Source of the DNA: Notospermus geniculatus
Taxonomy: Eukaryota; Nemertea; Pilidiophora; Heteronemertea; Lineidae
Reading direction: 5' to 3'
NCBI GenBank assembly: GCA_002633025.1
Contig: NMRB01000297.1
Span: 126,235-190,234, forward strand
DNA length: 64,000 nucleotides
The stretch's first letter is position 1. Each line of letters opens with the position of its first letter. A model generated the notes under the pieces. It saw only the letters and a program-made list of their open reading frames with translations. It made no database searches and had not been told where the DNA came from. Below are positions 49,401 to 61,400 of the stretch, one piece after another. The position numbers and the translations under genes are program-made.

Positions 49401-52400
49401 GAAGCCTAACAGACACTGGGCGTCTGAAGTACAACTGCCTTCCGCACCACGTACCATACTCATACCACATCAGCATCATGCACGTACCATCCTCATATCT
49501 TCCCGTGGATGTCGGGCAGTGCCTTGGAAGGCACGAAGTGAAGACATAAATCATCTGCGCATGGTGCGCGGAGGTCACGCCGAAAAGCGCGTGATGTGCC
49601 GGTACCATACGCAATAAAGTGGAGCATACCAACTGCGTGACGTAGGCGGAAGGTACTCGGATTAGGGTACTGGTAGGTCAACTGTGCTCCATACTGTATC
49701 AATCAGTAAGCCTTGGTGAACTCCGCAATTGAGCAAATATGGGTCAGTAGAGTTATTACTCCACTAGCTGTACCACAAATTTTCCATACCTTGAGTGCCT
49801 GAAAGAGTTAGTGTGTGTGGTTTCCTTCATCAACAACTTCATCAGCTCTCGTATTTACTTTCTGTCTAATGTTGATGTTGAAAATAACCTGGACAGGAAG
49901 CGAAGGTGTGTTCATGTTTGTATGCCACCTGCCTCAAGCCATACAGCAATATCAAAACACTGATTCATTAGTAGTGACTATTCTGCGCTATATTGGTCAA
50001 ATCTTGATTCCACGCCAATGCCTGCCTCAAGTTGCACATAAAGTGGTTCTTCGGCACTGTGAAGAGATTCTTCATTCTTCACATGACGTCACATTTCCAT
50101 AACGACATGATGCCGCCATATTGGCCGCCAAAATGTCAAGCAACATCATGGCACGAACACCAGCGTCAACACCCAGAACGTGATCTTTAAATGCCAGGAC
50201 GTGACAGTTTAGCAGATCAACAGAGAAGATTGGTTATTTCTACAGGAACACCACACCTAAACATGGGGTAAAAAACAAATGTTGGAATATTTTGATTTTA
50301 CCAGACCTGTAATCATGTCTGTCAAGTCTGTTTTCAAATGATTGAAATACACCAGACAGCTTCTGCTGCCTTCTCACTTCCTGTTGCTGTTTTTTGCGTG
50401 AAAATTGGATGCTAGTTTTCATAAGCAAATGATAGTAATCATGGTGATACAATCGTGCAACCACGAGCTTGCGATAAAAATGTGTTTTGAGGTAATTTTC
50501 TGCTGGTAGCCTACCACCTGTCGCTGTAGCATCGAGAAGATACATGTACAGTACGGAGCACAACTGACCTACCTTTCTCCGTTTACCTTCCGCATACATC
50601 ACGCAGAAGGTATGCTCTAAATCAATGCATATGGTACCGGTACGTCACACATCTCTTCCGCATGACCTACGGCCACCAAACGCGAATGATGTTACGCAAA
50701 GTGCCATGCGACATCCGTAGGAGATACGAGAATGGAACAGGCGGGTACGCACATGACGCTGCAAGTGGTACACGGATGATACCGGTACCGGTACGCAGTG
50801 TGGTACTCCATTGGTTTTGGACAATCAATTGCGAACTTTCTTGCATCTGGGATGGGGTTTGGGACGCAGAGCAGTGGTTGGCTAGAGAATCATCTCTGTT
50901 CACTCTAACATGGCCGTTAGCCCTTAATCATCAAATCTACAGAATTCTTTGAGAATTCTGACTATGTCGATTCACGCAAATTGAAGCGTGGGTGAAATAC
51001 CCGGATATCATACGGCAGTCAGTTGGCCTCCCAAGGTTCCTTTCCAATGTCTACGCCATTTTCTCATTGATGAACGGAGTACTTACAAGTGTTAATACTA
51101 TCAAGGCTGCACCTACTGCTGCTGTATACCTGTTGAAGTCAGTCGGGTGTGGAATCGTTGCTTTCACTTGCATTCCCTCCGGCACTGCGGGGTTATCTCA
51201 TAGGAAGGGAGTAGGCCCAGCGCTTGGCTGCCTTTGATATTTAGCTTAATTTCGCTTGGTCACAATGTTCATAGATCAAACCTAGCTTTTAAAGATTGCC
51301 TTGAAGTTTAAAGTGAGAAGAATTGGGTTAGAGTGCGAGTGTTTGCCCAAGCTTCTCCTCGCCTGGAGAGACTGTAGGTGCTCAACACCACAGTCCCTCT
51401 CCCCAACTATACCTGTCCTTTGAAGTTGGCCAAAGTCTGAGACCACAAGTACGGAAGTGGGGATACTCGCAATGCATGCACAGCTCTGCCAGAAGGACAC
51501 GGCTGTCCAGTTGCAATTTTGGGGTCATTTCTGCTGCAAGTAGCCGTTTGTCCTGCGGTAATAGGGGTTCTTAGCACTCGCTCCTTACATCAGTACACCA
51601 TTTGGTGACGTGCTTGCTCCCTATCACTGCACCATATGGTGATGGAGCAGACATACGGGTAGGAATGTCCAAAAACAAGTGGCGTCTTTTGCTGGATTTA
51701 TACTTTCATGTAAGATGCAGAGCGTCGGCGTTCGATCCACGATCAAGTTTAGACGCTAACATCGTTGTGTTGATTCATACCCCAGTAAGCAAGCGTGTTG
51801 ACGAGGCAGAATTATAGCAAGTGCACTCATATTCCCACAATTGGAGGGCAACAAAATCGTGTGTTGAGGTTCGGTGTCGCACCTTTGTCGTACCTATAGC
51901 CGCGTTTACACTGCCAAACATTTCGGTCCAGTTGAAGTGAACCGACCTCGGACCGGACCAGGTCCACTTCATTTGTACCGTTTAGACTGCAGCGATGAGT
52001 CACTGTGTCACGCACCTGAAGCGCCACTCTCCATTGAGTGGAGGTAAGAAACTCGCGCAGAATGCACGTCGGGTATTCACGCGAGTCAACCCAAGTGACG
52101 CAAGGACGAACTACGCGCATGCTCAATACCGTCTCAGGGAAGTGGACTCGGTCCAGTTCGCAGTGCGTCACGTTTACACTGCACATTTGGTCGGGGTACC
52201 GTACTCGGTCCGGACCGAGACCACCACCTTCTGGGGGTCTCGGTACGGTTCACTTCTGGTCCGGACCGGGTACGCTTGGCAGGTTTACACTGCCACTTTT
52301 TTTGCCGAACCGAACTCGGTTCGGACCGAGTTCACTTGATTTTTGGCAGTGTAAACGCGGCTTATGTCTATCATGATGGTTGTTGATTTTTTCTGCATTG

Positions 52401-55400
52401 AAGATTTCTGAGAGTTTCCCTGAATCTTCACTTCCCACCTGAAGGTTGCTTTATGGTTTGTATGTTCAGAGATAGCGTACAGTGGTTGCAGGAACTGAGG
52501 ATCGTGTTCGAGGAAGATGGTTGCCTGGAGGTTTGATGGAGTAGAACTTTTCTGAGGTGTGGTGAGATGTATGAAAGTGTTTTTTTGCTGTTGCTGTTGG
52601 AAGTTGAATACATATAGTTTTCTAGTCCTTATTGATGTGGTAAATTTGCAGAATTGTTGTGTGCACATTGAAGATTCTGATGTTGGATATTGAGTCTACC
52701 AGTAGTTGGAATTTCCATGTGGTAGAGTATTAAGCCTAGTGTACATCACACTAGCGACTGGACACAGCTAGTCGCCACTGAGCTACTGGGAGGATCTAGC
52801 TGAAACTGGAGGTGACTGATCAGTCACCAGAAACGGTCGATGTACGGACCATTGCGACTCGCTGAACTGAGATTTTGCCCAGTCACCGCGAGTTTCACAT
52901 GTTCAACTTTCCAGCAACTAGTTGTACCCAGTTCCGTTCAGTCGCTGCAATGTATGCGGGCTTGCGACTGATCAGTGCCAGTTTTCTGAACGAAACCTAG
53001 TCTCGTCGAGTCTCAACGCCCCAGATGTTACCCGAGTTGCCGCCAGTCGCAAGTGCGATGTACGCAGTCAGGACATGACGACTGATTGGATCCTCCTGGT
53101 TTTACTGAGTTGCTGAATTTGCGATGTGCGCAGGCGCGTACATCACCAGCGACAAGTGCGATGTACGCCTGGCTTAGGTTGCCAAAGATTGCTTCTAGTG
53201 CTGATGGCATTCACCTCTCAATTCAATATTGAAGACCCACCCACTGCCTCGCATGCCATCTACAGGTTGGCTTACATTCAATTATTTTTTCTGAAAAATT
53301 ACCATCTATTTGGTAAAAACAAGAACTCCTTCAAATGTTCAGATATAATCTGAAGCACTCTCCATCATGTACAATATCTACTACGATCATCATTTTAGCT
53401 TACAGGGCTGTAGTTTTTGTACAACTTGTAGAGTTCTTGAAGTTGAGTTTCCCGAGTCCATGGGGGTCAATGTTTTCTCATATTTCTTACATTTACAAAA
53501 ATAGACTCAAGGGAGCCTTGTTGGTACTTATGACTAGTGGTATGTTGTATTTTTCGTAAATGTACTCCTTCATACCAGGCCCACTTAAGAAGAAAGTTCT
53601 TATAGTGTTACACCTCAGCAAGTGGTCATGCTTCAAAACAGAAGATGACTTGAGAATTTTTTGATATGTGACAAAACTGAATGCAAATCTCACTGCCTCT
53701 TTACTCTGGACGTAGAGTATAGTGGGCATGAGTCTAAAAGTGAGAGATCTGTACGGTATGTAGTTGAGTGCCCATTATGAGAGGTTTCTGAAGACTTGAG
53801 TTGGATGTTACCTTACCAAATGTTACCTTTCTCAAGTGGCCTCTAGGCCTACTTTGCTTTAGGTTGGATCTGAGAGGGAGATTGATTTTCCTGTTTTTGT
53901 ACCCGGCTCGAGTGCCCACTGGGCCTACCTGCTGCGAGGAGGATCAAAGTGGAGGATTGATTTTCCAGGCTGTTGTACGTGGGCTTCGACATGGTCGGAT
54001 GGGCCCTATTGTGTTTTCCATCAATGAATCGGGGGTACCAGGTATTCTTCTGACTGTTAACCCAGCAGCACACAAGACAGTATCGCAAGCGATCTGGTCG
54101 CCAGCAACCAAAATCGATTGTTGATGCCAGATGTGCGCTCTACAGCGATCCGTGGAATCCTCTCAATTATCGCCATCAAACAGGTTTGATTTTGTGGCAA
54201 GAAATCGCTTGTCGCCGAGCCTATCGCCTCCTGTCCTGTGGACGGCGATGGCGACAAGCGATAATTTTCCGTGAAAACCAATCGGCATTCATGCTCAGGA
54301 TTTCGAAAATTGCAACTTCCATGGAACAAGTGGACAACCGAGCAGGAGGAGACATTAGAGTTGTGGGAAGAGAGGCCATGCCTCTGCACAAACAAGAAGT
54401 ATATTGCAAGAAGATCAGTGGCGAATAGATTGCTTGCGACATGGCTTTGTGTGCTGCAGGCTATGTAATTTCTGGTGTAAAGTGAGCATTTTGATTTCAG
54501 ACCGACTTCTTCAAACGATGTTGAGAATAAACGATTCCGTGACAGTAGCTTATTTCAAATCCAATATTTCAAATCTATCCAAAATCTGTACACTCAAATT
54601 TACTTTTACTCTATTTCCAGATGAAAGATTCCCTGCCAGTGCCAGAGTAGAGTTCATTTTTTCGAGTGGTGTTGGAAAATCCTCAGGTGAGTGAGGTTCT
54701 TCATTTCACACCTTCTTTGTGACATCAAATTTAATGATGTTCTAGGACCGCCAATTGGTGGTGGCCTCTAAGGCCGGGTTTACATCGGATGACACGCGAC
54801 ACGAACACGCAGGTGAACAAAGGTTTCATGGGGATGAATCCTTTGTGAAGCCATTGTTCGCCTGCGTGTTCGTGTCGCGTGTCATCCGATGTAAACCCGG
54901 CCTAACGGCACTCTCCCATGACACAAACAACTGTCTGACAGTTTCTATGGCTGAGTTGTCTATTCGGAGAGGCAACTTGAACAAGATAACTCTCACATGG
55001 AATATGCAATCTTGGATTGGGAGGATGTAGTCAGTTTCTAGCTCTAGAATTCTGCACGTTAATGTCCACTTTTTCAGCGTTACCATCCTACTTTAACGTC
55101 GAACCGGCAGGTCGGTATGACGTACAACATCAAGCATGTCGGTGTTCAATCCTTGCCACTGATCTTTTGCAAAAGACATGGCAGTCCATTTACGCAAAAT
55201 TTTAGACACATAAAATCAGTTCAAGAGATAATTCTGTGCAGTCATGACCTCTTCGGTCCTGACTAGGTTTTGATGAGTCAGGTCCGAAAGGGCCTAACTT
55301 TCAGATCATATTTCGTCATCGTCTAGCATCCTCCCACAGCAGGGTTTGGTCTCGTTCATCCTCTTCTTACCCCTAACCACAGCGGAGGAGATTGGGACTA

Positions 55401-58400
55401 CCCATGGTCACTACACCATTGGGTAGCTCTGGAATATCCTTGGTTCTACTGGTAAACCACCAGGTAACTCCCATGGTCACTACACCAATGGGTCGCCCTG
55501 GAATATCCTTGGTTCTACTGGTTAACCACCAGGTTACCTTGGGTCAGTCTACTGGAAGTCCACTGGACTACCCTGGAAATACCCTGTGGCCTCTGACAAG
55601 GGTACGCTCACACAGAGCGGATGAAGACGAGCGAGGCAAAAACCCCAGCTGGGGAGGGTGTTGCCCAGGCACTGTTGATTGGAGATGGGTTGCAGCATCT
55701 GCTTTGATAAGTTCATACCCAGTTCATTGGTTGTTTAAAAACTATAGGGCCAAATTCATAAAGGGTGTTTAAGACTTAGACGCGTGTAACTTTGTCAAAT
55801 GCATGGTGGAAGTGTGTGCATTTGACGAAGTTACACGTGTCGAAGTCTTAAACACCCTATATGAATTTGGCCCTTAATGTTTTAAAGTCACATCATCAGT
55901 TTCCCATTTCAGCTTATGTTTCTCCCCTTATGGCCCGTTTCCATTACAACAGTTTCCGCTGCGGTTGGCGGCGTGTGGAGCGGTTTTCACAGGCGTTGGG
56001 ACGATAACACACCATGTATTGGTGAACCATAGAAGGATTATATCCAAAACCCTGCAAAAACTGCACCGCTCGCTGCAAACCTCGGCGGAACCCCGCTGTA
56101 CTGGAGACGGGGCTTTAATTTGATCCGTTTGTGTGAACATTGCCTGCTAAATTGACGTTCGCTGATATCACCGACTAATTATATTTTTAAAAGCCATGCA
56201 AAGAAATCAGTTTTTTTTCACTTCGACTTCTTATGGTTTATGAGATGTGAAATATCTTTATTGCATCAAAGGCACTCTCTCATTCATTACGCCTACTGAA
56301 CTTAATTAAGTGTACCGGTACCTCAGCTGTTCACACACTCATTCAAGACAGCAGATACCAAGTACTTGGAGACCAATATTTTGTTGATGGTATTATAGGC
56401 CTATAAAATAATCTTTCTCAGACTTGGCATATTGTATTAGAATGTGAGAACATAAGAGCATGCTTTTTTCTGACTAACCTTTGTGGCCATAGAAAAATGT
56501 GAGAAATTTTTCCCCAAGATCTGAAATGCAAGATTTGCTTTGTAGAGTACAGCCATCTTTTGGCAGATACTCAAACTAAAATTATCCACTGTGCTAGGTA
56601 CACCATACAGTAAGGATCTAGTAAAGGTTCCAGTATACCCCAGCAAAACCCAGTATTAATCCAGTATGACCAGTATTGATCCCAGTACTGTTCCAGTGTA
56701 TTTATATACTGGTACTGGGTTTTGGTGAGGGTGATCAGGTGTTTCTCGACCAAGCTTTATACCTTGTTCCTTTGCAAGGGCAAGTAAAAGACCCCACCCA
56801 AGTGAGGAATATGAGTAGTTTGAGATGGCCTCTTCCACACTGGGCCAATAATGTTGTGGCTTCGGCCCTGATGGAAAGATACAAATACCATTACGTGAAG
56901 AATGGTTCAGCTGAAAAATTCTTCTGTAATCTTGTTGTCCGCTTATTTCAAAGAGGATTGAACCAGCGACTCCCTGAATGAGTGACTCAGTGTACTACAC
57001 CACTAATATCCCTTCAGGCATTGTCAGGAAGCAAAGCCACCTTTGGTTACATAACAGAGTCCTTTCTGCAGATAGCATTATGCATTTTGTATGTCATGTT
57101 TGTAAAGACATATTATTGCTTCGTAAATGCTAGAAAATGACAGCAACCCCATCTTGAACATGCGCGCTTGAGTCATGCTGTATGTTTGCACGGGACTGCT
57201 TGACCCGAACAAGTGCACTCCAAATACATATTGAGTTGTGGGATTGAGTATGCAGCGTGAACACATGGAGCATGTACGGTATGTCATTTGCGTTCAAGCG
57301 CATTAACATTCTGATTATAGTTGTGAGATGGATTTTCTGATTTTGTTTCATTGACGCCTGTCATTTGTGGTAAATTTGGAGATTCAGTGCCAAGGATGTT
57401 ATTTCAAGGTTTGTTTGTTCTTTGCCTTTATGCCTTGAGCAGCTATGAGAAATTGGAAAAGGCCTAACCCTTTTACTAGCAAGGTCAACGTCGTCAACTA
57501 CGTTTTTTGAAAGCTAGCCCTTAAAATCTGTCACAAAGATGTTCTTTTGGGACAATCAATGATTGCTTTCAAATAAAGGACAGGGCTTCTGTAGGAGTTT
57601 AAGGGTTTGATACTGTAAAATTAAAGGGACCCTATAGGCTACTTCATCGCAGGTGGCGCTTACAACAAACAACCTACGGATATTGGCTCAAACGTTGATG
57701 TTCAGTGTATTAACTTGCAATACATGTCAGTTAGGTTCTCACGCCAACCGATCGGTGTAATGAGCACACAAAAATGCCTATGAGGAGGCTGCATGTAGAG
57801 TCCCTTCATGAAACTGCAACTGCAGTGAAAGGTTTAACCCTTTGATGTCCAAGTTTTTTTAGAAAAATCGGATTCCCCAACTTAACTCGGAGCCAAAACC
57901 TGAAAAATTCGAAGCAAAAGGGTAGTCATAGCAATCTAAACATCTCGCGCTTAACTGAGCGCCACCTGAGTTCAGATGCGTAAACTGCACTGACAGCATT
58001 GAAATGAACCAGTGGCTCTCCGATTTTGACCTCTCCCTGCTCGGTGACAGTAGACGTCAAAAGGTTAAAGGGAGTAGGGTTATTACCTATCTTTTCCTGT
58101 TTTTCACCCTCCATGACCCAATTGCGATTGCATTGCCAAATGACTGTTCCCCATTTTGATGTACGCCTACCTTGTCCATACATCAGGAAAATTTGATTGT
58201 GCCATACTTCCCGTGTTAATTACTTGATTAACTAATCATCACGTAACCTTTCCTATTTGTTTTTATGCATTTCCTGCCATGATTCTGTTGATGGCTGGTA
58301 ATAACAAAACTAACATGGTTCGGTATGCAGCATTCGAGATGGTGGGAATATTTCAGATTCCTTGCATCTTTTAGTGCGTTGCTGAAATTTTTGCTTGCTT

Positions 58401-61400
58401 CCATCACCAACAGTCAAATTTTTCGCTTTTCCTGTGTAATTCAGGAAATGGAAGCGAAACATTTGTTATATCATCGCCTGAAAACATCCTGGAATGCATA
58501 TGGGTTTCATGAACTGAGGAAAAGTTGGTAGTCAAGATGATACATCATTTGATTATTTTTTCCCAAATTAATCCCCCCAACGGCCCCATCTTGAATAATT
58601 TTAAAATCAACAGATTGTGCTATTCAAAAAGCCCATTCAATTCACAAAAATCATGATACATTGAGGTTTGTCAGAAAGGTGGAGAGTTGACCTTAAGGTG
58701 GCCAACTCCTGTCACAATGGAACCAAGGAAGTCGCCAGCTGTTTTTGTGTGGAGGGCCTTTCAGTCATAACATTGCCCAACAAGCCAGTCATTGACCCTG
58801 TCCAATAGCCAAGAGCCCACTGGAATGATGTCATCCAGAGGAAAAATTGGAGACATAAATATGCAATTAGCGGTATTAAACTTAACAACAGTCGCCAACT
58901 TTATTTACACAGTATGACAGTTATGACTTTTGCATGAATGTCATTGGCCCTTCCATTGGGTTCTCATTTAGTGGCAGTTAGAATGAGCTGCTTCCGTCAG
59001 TGTGGCTTATTTCATGTTAGTGGGTCTTAAATCTATGCCCATGCTCAACGAAATAAGATGGTGGCATTTTGTCGTTGGAGGGTTCACATCCGCCTCCACT
59101 GCACTCACTATTCCACATCAAAAGTCAAGAACAGATTGCTGGATTTTGACTTCGAATTTCTATGAGCATGATGGAGTGGGTTGGGGGAGGTGTCATATCA
59201 ATTTTGGTTGCGGTCCATTATTCAATATGGCCACCAGGCAGACATCTTGGATTTTGTATTGCAGACTTTATCTGCAGAATGGATTACCCGACGGATTTTG
59301 TATTTCTGTGCCATAGCGGGAATTGGCTGGCGTGGTGTGCCATCAATTCTAAGCATGATCTGTGCCTAATCCGATATTCAGTATGGCCATCTGGTGGACA
59401 ACTTAGATTTTGTATTGAGGACTATTTCTGCAGCATACATGTAGCAGGATGTATTGCGGGACAACGGGGGCATGTGTTGTCTCGATTGTGTTATCACCAG
59501 TCTCTATCTGCAGTACGCCCCCTCCCCCGTTGTTGTTCCTTCCCTTGTGACCTTGATCCTTCTCTATCTTCAGGTGACCTCCTGAACGACTCCGGGGTCC
59601 TCATTGATGACAACCAAGACCCTCTTGTTCGATGGGATTCGTATGAAAACTTCAACACCCACCCCGCTCATGGTCTTCCAGATGGTAAGTAACCCAACAC
59701 TTTTATATCAACATAATGGGCGAGTGACTTGATTTGATTTGAAACAAGTGTGCAATGACAGAAGTAATAAAACTGCATGATATTAGTGAGTAGTGTAGTA
59801 CTAATGTAGGCTCGTTTTCACTACTTCAGTTCACTGCAATAGACTCTATCACTCCAAAAGAGTGCAGCACCTGACGGGACAGCGTCATGACGTCCCACAC
59901 GTCATTCTGAACGCCAGAACGCGACTCGAAAAAAAATCCCGTTGTTTCAGCGATAGTGACGTTGTGAAACAATCTGATTTTTTTCGTATCACCTCAAGAC
60001 ATCATGAAATGACGTGCGGGACGTCATGACGCTGACCCCGTCAGGTGCTGCACTCTTTTGGAGGAATATCCTGTATTGCCATGCCATGCAGGTTCCAGAG
60101 GCTTTTGTCAAATGTTGCACAGCTCTACTTGACCTTTTGCACAAGAAAGAAGGCGCATAAAAACATAAAACCACCTGAGTGTTGACCGCACTCGACGTGC
60201 TTAACTTCTGGATCAGAGGCCAAACGCCAACCATTAGGCCATAAAGGAAATCCTCCATTACCAGAGGGTTAAGCCGTGCCCTGTTGTAGCTGCAAGGGGG
60301 TTCAATGCAGTCCTGCTTCATGTCTTACAATTCATTCTTCAGAAAATGGTGAAGCAGTAACGCATACAACCTCCACAGTAGTCCACCAGGAACGTCGTAT
60401 TGACCATCTATCTGCCCCCGATGGAAGCCTCTATGCAACAGTAACAAAGAAACGTGAACCACCTTTGCAAGCAAACACCAGCGACATGTTGCATAATAGC
60501 ATGGACTCGGGTATATCATCAACTTCAGGTACTTGGCATGGGCACGCTTTTTAGCTGGCCAGATTTGCGCTTTGGTAGTTAATATGCTGATTTTAAGTCT
60601 TGTGTGCCAAAATAAATACAAGCCAACCCAGGCAGCTAGATGATGAGACTGGACTCAGGGTGTTGAGAACGACATCCATGCATGGTGGCCTCTCCTGTAA
60701 AATAACTTTTAGTGTGTTTGGTAGCATACTTGAAGAGTGTAGTTGCTTACAATGTCAGCTTCAACAAAAATCCCACTGGCCTCAAAAGCTGCATCAGTAG
60801 GCCCTATTCCAGTTGCAACCATCTATGACTGGTTGGCGTCAGACATTCGCAAGTTCGGCAAAGGTGAAATCAGTGATCTGTCATCCATGAATTTGTATGA
60901 CGTGTATTTCCTGAGACACGTACAGCAGGGATTCGATTCCCTTACTTTCTTTTCGTACTGAAGATCAACCTTGATAATTTGGGACCTTCGACTTCAGTGT
61001 GGTCGCTGTGCGATGCATGGGTTTGTCTGCTCCTTGAGGCAGTGTAGCTATTCCGTTGGCGGCAATGGAGAAGTAGTGAAAAGCCCCAACCTCAATGGTG
61101 AGCGTATCTTTCCCATTTTTGCTTCTTTTCATCATCAGTTGTATTTTCTTGTTGTTCCAGGTTTTACAGGTGCAAGTGTGAGTCTCAGTGTGAGTCACTC
61201 CGCCCCAATGAGCACGTTGACGTATTCCTCAAGTCAGCCACTACACACCACTCAAACAACCACCATCCTCAACAAATCGCAAACGGCCTCTAGTGATGAA
61301 CAGTCAGAGCTAGACCAAGTTCTTGCCGATCTTCTTGGAAGTCAAACGCTGATCAGTACACAGCCAATAACTGGTACAAGTGCACAGCAAGTGTCAAAGG

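Noticed and set aside
57623-58075. A TTAA MITE bounded by TTAAAGGGA motifs
   Set aside because: The two TTAAAGGGA sites are in the same, not inverted, orientation and the interior shows no inverted arms I can verify.
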